Shown here one piece after another: positions 18,935 through 29,302 of a stretch of 64,000 nucleotides of DNA. How positions within the stretch are numbered: the first letter of the stretch is position 1; each line of letters opens with the position of its first letter. Source of the DNA: Paludibacter sp. (GTDB taxonomy: Bacteria > Bacteroidota > Bacteroidia > Bacteroidales > Paludibacteraceae); the NCBI GenBank assembly GCA_028690665.1, contig JAQVAV010000016.1:1-64000 (forward strand). The letters run 5' to 3'. Position numbers and translations under genes: made by a program. The notes under the pieces are model-generated. The model was not told where the DNA came from. It made no database searches and worked only from the letters and a program-made list of their open reading frames with translations.

Positions 18935-21337
18935 TTATTTTATTACTATTTTTTGGAGTTTCGTATTCCCAGAATTTAGAGATCCCACAAAATAAACACC
19001 GGTATTTAATTTATCGGATATAACAGTTTTACCAACAACATCCCGTTCCATTATTTTCTGACCGACAGCATTATAAATCACAATTCTATTTTCGGTTTTT
19101 ACATTTACTACAATATTGTTTTGTTTATCTACATAAGTATAAAACGAATTATTTACTTTTTCATTCTCTGTTGTCGTCCCTGTCATTCTAAAAATAAGAC
19201 CAAAACGGTCTGTATTATCAACAATATCAGATATAAAAGTATAAAAATAGCCTGAAGAAATTTCCATTTCATCATTTATTAACTTATCATGCAGGTAAAG
19301 TTTTAATCCGGTTGCAAAGTTAGAAAATTCGGTTGACTTTATAGTAAAATCACCTTGTTCTCCTGTTCTGAAACCAAGGGGAATTTCCACATCAACCGGA
19401 ATCTGGTTCATTCCATTTATAACTAACTCGGAATTGTCTGCTTTTGTATAGATTTCAGGAATTACATCGTTTTCATTCGATATTTTTTGAGAATCATAAC
19501 TATCAAGATCATTATCCGCATTATCATTAAAATATAAAACGGTTTCATCTGTATTCTCCTGGTTTTCGACCTGAATTCTAACAACTTTGTTTAATGAAAC
19601 CTGAGGTGCTTTTAAAATATTGGCTGCAATATCCCGGTCTGCCCGGTCTGTCAATTTAAAGCCCAGACTTCCGGTTGTCGCATTTTCTACCCTAACCCAA
19701 AATGCTTGCATAGAAGGTACGAAATTAGTAACCCCGGCAGGAGAACCTATTTCCCCTCCTCCATAGCCTGCTTCTGAACCATTATAGGTATAAAACTTAT
19801 AGGAACTGCCCTCTTTGGTTCTATACCACATGGTATTATTTAAATAACTTTTTGTTAATGTATTCCAATTCAAATAGGCAGGATATGGATTTCCAACCAA
19901 ATTAAATCCTTCTTTTACCTGACCAGTTGTTCTGGTTAAATTAACGGTAGTATCCTTATTAAATATAGTTCCGGTAAATGTATAAACCTGCCCATTTGAG
20001 CTTCCTATTGAAGCAACATAGCCGATTCCATTTATAAATTCAGATGCAGTAGACCAGCTTGCACCGGCTTCATCTCTAGAATATAAGGCATTTCCAACAA
20101 CATCTGTTACTACCGCTGCACTCGCTGAACTAACAGGACTGGCAATATAATAATTTCGATCTTTTTTCAAAAATTGCTCTACATTATACGAACCGGATCC
20201 GGATATTGCAGAAGGTGTAATTAACGTTGCGGTTCCATTAATTGTATCTGATTGCAATGTAACTGTTCCATTATTGGTCAATACCCCGGCAACAGTAAGT
20301 TGTTTTCCAGCAGCTAAACTAATAATTCCATCAACAATCAAACTTCCAGAGGCCGCTCTATTGGTATTTAAATTTACTGTGCCTGAACTCACCGTTATAT
20401 TTTGTGGTACTTCCGTTGCTGACCAGGAATAATCATTGGCATTTACATCATAAGTAACTTCGGTACCCTGATTAAACTTCAAAATTGCTGTTGAATTATA
20501 AAAATTAGTTGGTGGCGCCGTCGAGACAAATCCTCCATTTCCAATTTCAAGAGTACCAGTAACACTAACGCCTTCACCAAATGAAACTCCTACATTCGAA
20601 CTGCCTGCCGTTTTATTTACCGTAATATTCTCAAAAGCAATAGTTCCAGAAACAACATGTATTGCATCTCCTGAACTTGGTTCTCCTGAAAAAACTACAG
20701 TATTTCCACCCAAGCCATTATCCCATGTTCCACTGTTTGACAGAGTTGAATTTGAACCAGAGATTGAATTATTAAGAGTCAAAATACGTGGAGAAGCATC
20801 ACTCGCGGTGAAAGTAGCACCAGAATTTATGGTGAGACTATAGATAGTAACATTTGCATCCAATGTTATATTATTAGCAATTATGTAACTTGCAGTAGCA
20901 GATGTTGGAACAAATCCATCGCACCAGGTTGACGCAGAATTCCAATAGCCATCTGACACCGTTGTCGGATTTATTGAGATTGCATAATTATTACTACTAT
21001 TACTATCCCAAACATCTGCGCCCCAATCATCCCAACCATGAAAATAATATTCTGTGGCAGTAGACTTAACGGTAATATTCGCAGACCATGTTGAATTATT
21101 TCCGTTATTATCTCCTTGCGTTAAAGAGTAAGCAACCCACGTTCCACCCTCATTTATTTGAACTTCTGCATGACAGCCCGAATAGCTATCATACATTTCT
21201 ACATAAAAGTATATTGTTTGAGAACCTTCTGGCTGTGAACCCGTAAAATGATTTCCCATCCATGATATTGTAGAAAAGACAGGTATCCTTATAAAAAGCA
21301 ACATAAAAAACAAATAAATGCACTTTTTAGTATTCAT
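18935..21337 (-). CDS. T9SS type A sorting domain-containing surface protein
   Basis: signal peptide; C-term NRIVIYNAVGQKIMERDVVGKTVISDKLNTGVYFVGSLNSGNTKLQKIVIK; shares C-terminal modules with the adjacent 1158-aa protein. Confidence 0.9.
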   Translation of the reverse strand: MNTKKCIYLFFMLLFIRIPVFSTISWMGNHFTGSQPEGSQTIYFYVEMYDSYSGCHAEVQINEGGTWVAYSLTQGDNNGNNSTWSANITVKSTATEYYFHGWDDWGADVWDSNSSNNYAISINPTTVSDGYWNSASTWCDGFVPTSATASYIIANNITLDANVTIYSLTINSGATFTASDASPRILTLNNSISGSNSTLSNSGTWDNGLGGNTVVFSGEPSSGDAIHVVSGTIAFENITVNKTAGSSNVGVSFGEGVSVTGTLEIGNGGFVSTAPPTNFYNSTAILKFNQGTEVTYDVNANDYSWSATEVPQNITVSSGTVNLNTNRAASGSLIVDGIISLAAGKQLTVAGVLTNNGTVTLQSDTINGTATLITPSAISGSGSYNVEQFLKKDRNYYIASPVSSASAAVVTDVVGNALYSRDEAGASWSTASEFINGIGYVASIGSSNGQVYTFTGTIFNKDTTVNLTRTTGQVKEGFNLVGNPYPAYLNWNTLTKSYLNNTMWYRTKEGSSYKFYTYNGSEAGYGGGEIGSPAGVTNFVPSMQAFWVRVENATTGSLGFKLTDRADRDIAANILKAPQVSLNKVVRIQVENQENTDETVLYFNDNADNDLDSYDSQKISNENDVIPEIYTKADNSELVINGMNQIPVDVEIPLGFRTGEQGDFTIKSTEFSNFATGLKLYLHDKLINDEMEISSGYFYTFISDIVDNTDRFGLIFRMTGTTTENEKVNNSFYTYVDKQNNIVVNVKTENRIVIYNAVGQKIMERDVVGKTVISDKLNTGVYFVGSLNSGNTKLQKIVIK

Positions 21338-21473
21338 AAATATTTATGGATTTATTATAGTTAACCCACAAATATATTTATTTTTTCGGATTATTATTAC
21401 AAATGTCAGTCTTAAATTAATCTACTAAGTTGCAAACGATTGCAAGATTTATTCTGTTATAATACCAAAACAA

Positions 21474-24400
21474 TTACGGCACTACAATTTTAACAGTTGA
21501 ATTAATTTTTCCGGATATAGCCTTTATAAAATAAATACCGGAAGACAAACTTTGATCTAAAACAGTAATATCGCCAACAGACAATTCAGTAGCTACCTGT
21601 TTACCGGTAACATCAAATACCCGTATGTCAACAGGGTCAGCAATAGATGACATTACACAAATTTTTCCGGACTGGTTCAGATAAGCTTTTATAGTTCTGA
21701 CATTCTCTTTCTCCAAAGCAGTAGTCAAATCTTTAGTTTTCAATAACAATGCAAAACGATCAGTAATATTCTCTACCGCATCCGAACTGAAACTATATGA
21801 TTTTTTTTTGGTAACATCTTCAATTTCATTATTATATTTATCTAAAATAAATATCTGAAATGACTGTTTTAAGGCCTCACTCGATTCCATCTCTATACAG
21901 AAAGTGCCTTGTTTCCCAGTTGTAAAACCAAGTGGAATTTCATTTTGCATATCACTAATTCTAACATTCCGGATCACCATATTTTCATTATTCTTCACGG
22001 TATAAATCTCTGGAATTTCGGCATTTTGATTACTCATTTTCAGCGCATCAAAATCACTGTCATATTCAGAATCGGGCCTTATCACCAAAATTGTTTCATC
22101 TGAATTTAAGCCATTCGAAATGCTGATTCTTAAAATTTTATCCAGTGATACGGATTTCATTTTTAATCTATTGGTTTCTACTTCATGTGTACGTAACGCA
22201 TTTGTAAAATTTACCACGCCAGTTTTACTTCCATCCGTCACTTTTACCCATACGCTTTGCATAGGAGGAATCATTCCGGTAACTGCACCTAACTTATTAT
22301 TATTAGTTCCTATTCCATTAAAAGTATCAAAAACATAATTTCCTGCAAGATTTTTTGTTCTGTACCAAATGGTATGGTCTACATCAATTTTTTCAGCTTC
22401 AGACCAATCTAAGTATGATGGATAAGGATTTCCCAATAAATTATAACCTTCTTTTTGCTTTCCGGCTGTTCGTGTCAAAGTAACAGACAAATCTCCATTG
22501 TTTAACTTTGTTCCGGTAAATTCAATATAATTTGAACTCGCTGTTTGTTTTGTTATAAATCCCATTGCAGGGGAAAGATCAGACCCGATTGAAATTAATT
22601 CCCAGTATTCTGTTTCAGGAGAAACGTAGTCTATATTATTGCCAGGTTCATCATATTTATAAATTGTAAAACCAGCTGGAGCCGGAGCATTATATACAGG
22701 GGACGACATATACCAGTTACGAACTGAATTAAGGAATTGACTCACAATATAATTTCCTGTTCCTCGCATCTCCTCGGGCGTTAAAATAGTAGCTAATTCA
22801 ATTGAATTTGAAAATAATTTTATAGTACCATTATTCGTAAAATTAGAAGTACATGTCAGATTTTTTCCGGCGTTGATTGTAAGCATTCCGTTAACGATCA
22901 AGTTCTCTATTGTTACATCTCCATTCAATGCAATAGAATGACCACTCTGAATTTCCACTAAGCCATCTGTATCAGGTTCAGAACCCGCATCAATCCAAGA
23001 GTTTCCTCCATCAACAGATTTAGTCCAACAGCTTGAACTTTCCCAAATTCCACTTGCTTTTGTTTTATAATACTTTGTAGGTTTGTGAATTGTATTGCCG
23101 GGAATTGAGATTGTCACACCCGAAGGGACTGAAGGGCCATAATTTTGATCAAAAATATTGGATATCGTTATAATGCCGGGACCACCTTTTGTAAAAGATG
23201 AATTTGGCTGCTTAAAATATGGTACCGATATATTGGAATCAGCAGTAAATATTTTTCCAGATCCGGTAAAAATTAACCATCCGGAACCAGAACAATAAAA
23301 TGGTTCATACCCTCCTTTAGACACAGTTATGTTTCCTCCTATAAAAATGCTTCCATCACTATATTCAATACGGGAATTCCATTCATTTGGAGTATTTGTA
23401 AAATCTCCGATAATAGTCAAATTATTCGATCCAACGCTTACTGAACTTTGATTTGTGAGAGACAAACTACCATTAACCATAAAATCATGATTAAGAATCA
23501 AATGACTATTATAAACCGTCATATCTAATCCGGCACAGGAAAGGTCTAGTACATCGACCGTAACGGTATGTCCCTGACAAAATATAACAGTATCAACAGA
23601 AGTAGGATATGAACCGGAATTTGTACTTCCACCACATCCTTCCGTTGTCCATGTCGATGGAGTTGTCCAATTGCCTGATTGCCTGGAATAATACTTTTTA
23701 GGTTTATTACTAAACGTCGCTTGCTCAGAATACGTGACTCCGGAACTGTTTTTTGCATACGCTTTAAAATAATACGTAGTGTTTGGCGATAAATCTGTTA
23801 CCGGTAAAAGATATTGGCCAAGTCCGAAATTTCCTGCTTCTGCAATCCGGATTCCAGCTCCGTCTGCAAAACCATCGATCGTACTTACATAAAAACCTCT
23901 TTCTGATATTACATCCGAACTACAACCGGTTAATGTCACAGTAGCTCCCAAAGTAGCGGTTGTACCCGTTATGGCAGAACTAATCAATGAGTCAACTTTG
24001 GGTACCACATTATAAGATCCGGCACCTGTTACCTGTATATTTACACTCTCGGCTCCTCCTCCGGTGACAACGATATTACCATTATACAACCCATTAGCAT
24101 CCGGAGAAAATTTTACAAAAATAGTTTGAGAAAAATTTCCTCCATTTTGATCAAAAGTCAATGTTGTTGTATATAAGCCATCATTCGATGTTGATAGTGT
24201 ATATCCATCTGGAACTGTAACATAAATATCCTGATCATACAACCCCAATCCGGAAAGTTCAAAAAATTGAACATCTGAAGTTAAACCGGGACAAACAACT
24301 CCGAAATCCATCGAATCGACAGCTGACAATGTCGAAGCACATGGTGTCGCATGAATTTTAGTTGCTGCTGTAGTATTGATCCCCGAAGGTATTGATGACT

Positions 24401-24950
24401 GAAAACAATTATAATCATATACTCCGGAAACCGTCAACTCTGTTGTATTATTGAGGACGAAAGCAAATGACGAAGAACCAACCCGAAAGTTAGCAATTTC
24501 TTTTTCTACATAAAACATCGGTATCGTTCCGTTTATTTGCAAATATCCGGTAGTCTGAGAAATAGTTGATTTATTCCCCCAGTCAACAGACCAACTATTT
24601 TCCACCACTAAATCAAAATCACCTAAGTTAATTACACTCGCAGAACCAGTGTTATCAAAATACAAATTTGCACAAGTTGCATCTTCTGTAAGTGTTATAG
24701 TAACAACATTTCCATTATTAGCAATATGCGCATTATCTCCACTCTGGGGATAAGTACCTGCATTTCCCACTCCATTCCAACCACCATCCGTTGTCCATGT
24801 TTCTGGACTATTCCACAGACCGGATTGACGCTGATAGTAATCAGTAGCAAAAAGAAATCCGGCATAAAAAACAAAAAATACGACAGTAAAAAGAAATTTG
24901 CATCCCGGCAGTTTAGTTTCAACGCAGGACGGACGACAAATTACACCCAT
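21474..24950 (-). CDS. large T9SS type A sorting domain-containing surface protein with internal repeats
   Basis: C-term VDIRVFDVTGKQVATELSVGDITVLDQSLSSGIYFIKAISGKINSTVKIVVP; three repeats of the type YYxRQSGxWxxPxTWTTxG...P.S.D; the true start may be downstream of the annotated M. Confidence 0.88.
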   Translation of the reverse strand: MGVICRPSCVETKLPGCKFLFTVVFFVFYAGFLFATDYYQRQSGLWNSPETWTTDGGWNGVGNAGTYPQSGDNAHIANNGNVVTITLTEDATCANLYFDNTGSASVINLGDFDLVVENSWSVDWGNKSTISQTTGYLQINGTIPMFYVEKEIANFRVGSSSFAFVLNNTTELTVSGVYDYNCFQSSIPSGINTTAATKIHATPCASTLSAVDSMDFGVVCPGLTSDVQFFELSGLGLYDQDIYVTVPDGYTLSTSNDGLYTTTLTFDQNGGNFSQTIFVKFSPDANGLYNGNIVVTGGGAESVNIQVTGAGSYNVVPKVDSLISSAITGTTATLGATVTLTGCSSDVISERGFYVSTIDGFADGAGIRIAEAGNFGLGQYLLPVTDLSPNTTYYFKAYAKNSSGVTYSEQATFSNKPKKYYSRQSGNWTTPSTWTTEGCGGSTNSGSYPTSVDTVIFCQGHTVTVDVLDLSCAGLDMTVYNSHLILNHDFMVNGSLSLTNQSSVSVGSNNLTIIGDFTNTPNEWNSRIEYSDGSIFIGGNITVSKGGYEPFYCSGSGWLIFTGSGKIFTADSNISVPYFKQPNSSFTKGGPGIITISNIFDQNYGPSVPSGVTISIPGNTIHKPTKYYKTKASGIWESSSCWTKSVDGGNSWIDAGSEPDTDGLVEIQSGHSIALNGDVTIENLIVNGMLTINAGKNLTCTSNFTNNGTIKLFSNSIELATILTPEEMRGTGNYIVSQFLNSVRNWYMSSPVYNAPAPAGFTIYKYDEPGNNIDYVSPETEYWELISIGSDLSPAMGFITKQTASSNYIEFTGTKLNNGDLSVTLTRTAGKQKEGYNLLGNPYPSYLDWSEAEKIDVDHTIWYRTKNLAGNYVFDTFNGIGTNNNKLGAVTGMIPPMQSVWVKVTDGSKTGVVNFTNALRTHEVETNRLKMKSVSLDKILRISISNGLNSDETILVIRPDSEYDSDFDALKMSNQNAEIPEIYTVKNNENMVIRNVRISDMQNEIPLGFTTGKQGTFCIEMESSEALKQSFQIFILDKYNNEIEDVTKKKSYSFSSDAVENITDRFALLLKTKDLTTALEKENVRTIKAYLNQSGKICVMSSIADPVDIRVFDVTGKQVATELSVGDITVLDQSLSSGIYFIKAISGKINSTVKIVVP

Positions 24951-25178
24951 ACAGAACCAATATTACTAAATTCAATTAAACTATACAAATAAGGAGTTTA
25001 GATGGTATAAAATTCTATAAACACACAAGTTTCCTCCAAATGCACACTAAAATTCAAGAACACAAATGTAGTATTTTTTATTTTTATTTTGTAATAATTA
25101 ATACCACAAATAATTGCAAATACTTTAATTATAGTTAATATCGGGACATACTCTCTGCTATCAAAATTTATCTCAATA

Positions 25179-25213
25179 AAAAAGCCTTTTGAACTAATGT
25201 CCAAAAGGCTTTC
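25179..25213 (-). terminator. terminator of tsf
   Basis: AAAGCCTTTTGG...CAAAAGGCTTTTTTA on the minus strand. Confidence 0.8.
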
Positions 25214-25233
25214 TTGTAAAAAGTTTAGTTATG

Positions 25234-26052
25234 TTACTCCTGATTCAAAGTAACACGTTTAAACGCCGTTGCTGTTGCTTTGTTAGCTTTCAGATATGCA
25301 GCAACCGTTTGTTTATTATCTTTAATAAAGGTCTGTTCGAGCAAGGTAGATTCCTGGAAAAATTTATTCAGACGACCCTGAGCAATTTTATCCAACATGT
25401 TTTCAGGTTTACCTTCCTGACGAGCTTTATCTCGACCAATTTCTAATTCTGTATCAATTACTTTCTGCGGAACAGATGCCCGGTCAAGCGATACAGGATT
25501 CATAGCTGCAGCCTGCATTGCAATATCATGAGCTACCTGATATTCAACGCCTTCTTCAGCAAAAGCAACAACAGTTGCTAATTTATTTCCCGGATGTACA
25601 TAAAACGCGGTTGTTCCTCCCTGTACAAATTCATAATAATCCAGTTCCATTTTTTCCCCGGTCACTCCGGAACGGTCTGTAACCAAATCTGCAATGACAC
25701 GACCATCCAAAGTAAGAGCTTTTACTTCATCCAAAGAAGTGCATTTTGCAGCCATAGCTGCATCAAGGACAGATTTAGTCAATGCTATAAAATCTGCATT
25801 TTTGGCAACAAAGTCGGTTTCACATTTTAAAGCAATGATGGCGGCAAATCCATCTTTTGCTTCTGCGAGAACACAACCTTCAGATGCTTCACGATCACTA
25901 CGCTTTGCTGCGATAGCCTGACCTTTTTTACGAATAATTTCAACTGCTTTTTCGAAATCGTTTTCTGCTTCAACCAAAGCATTTTTGCAATCCATCATAC
26001 CGGCTCCGGTCATGGTACGCAATTTCGAAATTTCTGCCATTGTTACTGCCAT
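25234..26052 (-). CDS. tsf: translation elongation factor Ts
   Basis: AEISKLRTMTGAGMMDCKNALVEAENDFEKAVEIIRKKG; IALKCETDFVAKN. Confidence 0.97.
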   Translation of the reverse strand: MAVTMAEISKLRTMTGAGMMDCKNALVEAENDFEKAVEIIRKKGQAIAAKRSDREASEGCVLAEAKDGFAAIIALKCETDFVAKNADFIALTKSVLDAAMAAKCTSLDEVKALTLDGRVIADLVTDRSGVTGEKMELDYYEFVQGGTTAFYVHPGNKLATVVAFAEEGVEYQVAHDIAMQAAAMNPVSLDRASVPQKVIDTELEIGRDKARQEGKPENMLDKIAQGRLNKFFQESTLLEQTFIKDNKQTVAAYLKANKATATAFKRVTLNQE

Positions 26053-26096
26053 AATAGTAATATTTTTATTGTTTTATTAATATTTTAATCAAGAAA

Positions 26097-26138
26097 AACG
26101 AGTTACAAGCTACAAAAAATTATAACCCGTAACTCGTT
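26097..26138 (-). terminator. hairpin between rpsB and tsf (attenuator or terminator)
   Basis: AACGAGTTAC...GTAACTCGTT followed by TTTC on the minus strand. Confidence 0.55.
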
Positions 26139-26223
26139 AATATCGGAAATTTCATTTACATTTAATCAACGGTTCATACATTTCTAATTAAAACTATGAC
26201 ATTGATTAAATTGTAATAGAAGA

Positions 26224-27063
26224 TTAATCTTCATCCTCTTTGTTGATGAATTTTTTTGCCACATTGGCATTTAAAGCATCATCATCCTCTTTCTGAGTTC
26301 TCGGACGTTTAGAAACACGGGATTTTTTCTCTTTTGCTGTCGGAGCTTCAGCTGCTTCAGCATCAACTTTTTCAACTTTACGTTCATCAAGTCCTTCCTG
26401 AATAGCTTCAACCATAGCTGCAAGAATTACGTCTACCGATTTTGTTGCATCATCGTTGGCCGGGATAACGAAATCAATTCCGTTAGGATTAGAGTTTGTA
26501 TCAACAATACCAAATACAGGAATACCTAAGCGTTGAGCTTCTTTAACGGCAATGTGTTCTTTCATTACGTCAACTACAAAAAGCGCTGAAGGAAGACGGG
26601 TAAGGTCTGCAATAGAACCAAGGTTCTTTTCAAGTTTTTCACGCTGACGGGCAATCTGAAGTTTTTCGCGCTTCGAGATATTATCGAAAGTTCCATCATT
26701 AGTCATTTTGTCGATAGTCGACATTTTTTTGATAGCCTTACGTATTGTCGGGAAGTTGGTTAGCATACCACCAGCCCAACGTTCGGTAATATATGGCATA
26801 GCTACTGATTTTGCTCTTTCGGACACAACATCTTTAGCCTGTTTTTTAGTAGCTACAAATAAAACTTTACGACCTGATTTTGCAATGCTTTTAAGAGCAG
26901 CAGCAGCTTCATCGATTTTAACTACTGTTTTATGTAGATCGATAATGTGGATATCGTTGCGCTCCATAAAGATATAAGGAGCCATTGCAGGGTTCCATTT
27001 ACGTTTCAGGTGACCAAAATGACAACCTGCTTCTAATAATTGTTCAAAATTTGTTCTGGACAT
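26224..27063 (-). CDS. rpsB: 30S ribosomal protein S2
   Basis: QLLEAGCHFGHLKRKWNPAMAPYIFMERNDIHIIDLHKT; GMLTNFPTIRKAI. Confidence 0.97.
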   Translation of the reverse strand: MSRTNFEQLLEAGCHFGHLKRKWNPAMAPYIFMERNDIHIIDLHKTVVKIDEAAAALKSIAKSGRKVLFVATKKQAKDVVSERAKSVAMPYITERWAGGMLTNFPTIRKAIKKMSTIDKMTNDGTFDNISKREKLQIARQREKLEKNLGSIADLTRLPSALFVVDVMKEHIAVKEAQRLGIPVFGIVDTNSNPNGIDFVIPANDDATKSVDVILAAMVEAIQEGLDERKVEKVDAEAAEAPTAKEKKSRVSKRPRTQKEDDDALNANVAKKFINKEDED

Positions 27064-27240
27064 TTTTGTTTAATTAATTTGTTTACTTTCTTCTTTGTTG
27101 AAATCAATTTGCGGGTAGCCATCCAGTGCCTATGAGTCCCGTAAATTTAGATACTAAACGAGTATTTAATTTGCCTACAAAAACAACTGCCAATAAGTTA
27201 TGCACAGTATTGGCATATTGAAAACGGGCACATTAACACA

Positions 27241-27627
27241 TTAACGTTTCGAGAATTGGAATCTCTTGCGAGCTTTTGGACGTCCCGGTTTTTTACGTTC
27301 CACTTCACGCGGATCACGGGTCATAAATCCTTCAGCTTTCAATGCAGGTTTATCTTCCGGGTTAATTTTCACCAATGCGCGTGCAATAGCCAAACGCAAT
27401 GCTTCAGACTGACCTTTGAAACCGCCTCCATCAAGATTTACTTTGATGTCATATTTTTCAGCCACACCTAATTTGTTTAAAGGCTGTTTTACAACGTATT
27501 GCAAAAGAGGTGATGGGAAATATGTAACGAGATCACGTTTATTGATAGTGATTTTACCGTTTCCTTCGCTTACGAAAATGCGAGCCACAGCTGCTTTTCT
27601 TCTTCCTAAGGCATTTACTACTTCCAT
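27241..27627 (-). CDS. rpsI: 30S ribosomal protein S9
   Basis: ALGRRKAAVARIFVSEGNGKITINKRDL ... RDPREVERKKPGRPKARKRFQFSKR. Confidence 0.97.
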   Translation of the reverse strand: MEVVNALGRRKAAVARIFVSEGNGKITINKRDLVTYFPSPLLQYVVKQPLNKLGVAEKYDIKVNLDGGGFKGQSEALRLAIARALVKINPEDKPALKAEGFMTRDPREVERKKPGRPKARKRFQFSKR

Positions 27628-27632
27628 ATTGA

Positions 27633-28088
27633 TTATTTAAGTGTGTTTAAATCGATTTGTTTGGGTTGCTGAGCCTGCATGTTATGTTCCGGACCGGCAA
27701 AAACATACAGATTGCCTAAAAGTTTTGCTCCAAGTTTATTTTTTGGCAACATACCTTTTACTACTTTTTTCACCAATTTTTCAGGAGATTTCTCCATCAG
27801 TTTTTCAGGAGTAATTTCACGCTGGCCTCCGGGATAACCGGTATGGCTCAAATAAATGCGATCGGTCCATTTTGCACCTGTCAACTGAACTTTTTCTGCG
27901 TTCACAATAATCACATTGTCTCCGCAATCAACATGAGGGGTGAAATTAGGTTTGTATTTACCGCGCAAAAGTTTGGCAACTTTCGAACCCATACGTCCCA
28001 ATACCAAATCGGTAGCATCCACAACTACCCATTCTTTCTGCACTGTTGCTTTATTTGCAGAAATGGTTTTATAACTTAACGTATCCAC
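27633..28088 (-). CDS. rplM: 50S ribosomal protein L13
   Basis: WVVVDATDLVLGRMGSKVAKLLRGKYKPNFTPHVDCGDNVIIVNAEK. Confidence 0.97.
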   Translation of the reverse strand: MDTLSYKTISANKATVQKEWVVVDATDLVLGRMGSKVAKLLRGKYKPNFTPHVDCGDNVIIVNAEKVQLTGAKWTDRIYLSHTGYPGGQREITPEKLMEKSPEKLVKKVVKGMLPKNKLGAKLLGNLYVFAGPEHNMQAQQPKQIDLNTLK

Positions 28089-28229
28089 TTTTAATAAAAA
28101 TGTTTTTGATTAATAAATTGTCGTTTTCAACCTGTTCTAATCTCTGCTTTTGAATGAGGCTAATCGGCACAAAAACAGGATATTTACATCAAGTATCACC
28201 CGACTATTACACTGGATAATAAACGGACT

Positions 28230-28261
28230 GCAAAAATACTCCTTTTATTTGGATTACCAAA
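28230..28261 (-). promoter_or_regulatory. Bacteroidota sigma-ABfr-type promoter upstream of rplM
   Basis: minus strand TTTG-N19-TATTTTTGC, exact match to TTTG-N19-TAnnTTTG. Confidence 0.75.
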
Positions 28262-28385
28262 CAGTTACAAAGAATATTTTTCAAACTTATAAAAAGCGAC
28301 AGAATTACTTATTTTTGCACTTCATTTCTAGTGACAAACAGACATATAAAAAAACGAATAAATAACAACACGGAGTAAAAATATA

Positions 28386-28901
28386 ATGAAAATTAATGAG
28401 GATTTTTTCAAGCAAGATGCAATCACTGTGGCACGTGAACTTTTGGGAAAAGTCATTGTACGAACATGGGATGATGGTACGGAAAGCCAATATTTAGTAA
28501 CAGAAACTGAAGCTTATTATGGTGAAGAAGATTTAGCATGCCACGCAAGCAAAGGACGTACTCCGCGAACTGAAATAATGTATGCCGTTGGAGGGCATGT
28601 TTATGTATATCTGATTTACGGCATGTATTGGATGCTAAATTTCGTAACCGGAAGCAAGGATCACCCCGAAGCTGTTCTTATTCGTGGTATCAACCACATA
28701 AAAGGCTCAGGCAAAGTCGGTCGTGAACTAAAAATAGACAAATCTTTTTATGGAGAAAATCTGAATCTGTCCGCCAGATTGCGGATAGAAGCAGGAATAG
28801 CGGTAACTGACTTTGAAGTCGCTCCGCGCGTAGGAATAGATTATGCCGGAGAAATATGGAAAAACAAACCGTGGAGATTTATTGCAAAGTTCCTGCAATA
28901 A
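28386..28901 (+). CDS. AAG/MPG-family DNA-3-methyladenine glycosylase
   Basis: ELLGKVIVR, ETEAYYGEEDLACHASKGRTPRTEIMYAVGGHVYVYLIYGMYWMLNFVTG motif. Confidence 0.94.
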   Translation: MKINEDFFKQDAITVARELLGKVIVRTWDDGTESQYLVTETEAYYGEEDLACHASKGRTPRTEIMYAVGGHVYVYLIYGMYWMLNFVTGSKDHPEAVLIRGINHIKGSGKVGRELKIDKSFYGENLNLSARLRIEAGIAVTDFEVAPRVGIDYAGEIWKNKPWRFIAKFLQ

Positions 28902-28952
28902 ATAAAAACAAGCTCATTAATCCTGCTAATGAACTTGCTCTATACCATAAAA

Positions 28953-29261
28953 TCAGGCCTCTCCCCCACCAAATCCCATAGGAACCGGAGGAACGAAAGA
29001 ATTATCCGGGACTTTGATTTTCCCGTTTTGATTTTCAAATTTTGTAATATTTTCCTGCAATGCGAACAATAAACGCTTGGCATGTTCGGGAGTAAGTATT
29101 ATACGTGACTTCACATTGGCTTTAGGAGTTCCCGGCATCATGCGGATAAAATCCAACACGAACTCTGAGGTTGAATGAGAAATAATTGCAAGATTTGAAT
29201 AAATACCTTCAGCTACTTCGGCTGACAATTCGATGTTTAGTTTGTTTTCCTGTTGTTCCAT
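28953..29261 (-). CDS. DUF3467 domain-containing protein
   Basis: LNIELSAEVAEGIYSNLAIISHSTSEFVLDFIRMMPGTPKANVKSRIILTPEHAKRLL. Confidence 0.85.
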   Translation of the reverse strand: MEQQENKLNIELSAEVAEGIYSNLAIISHSTSEFVLDFIRMMPGTPKANVKSRIILTPEHAKRLLFALQENITKFENQNGKIKVPDNSFVPPVPMGFGGGEA

Positions 29262-29302
29262 TACAAAAATATATTTTACTGTTTACTCACAAAATTACTA
29301 TT

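Noticed and set aside
23546-23758. 70-aa minus-strand ORF inside the T9SS gene
   Set aside because: Same-strand alternative frame of a long repeat-containing gene; no independent start signals.
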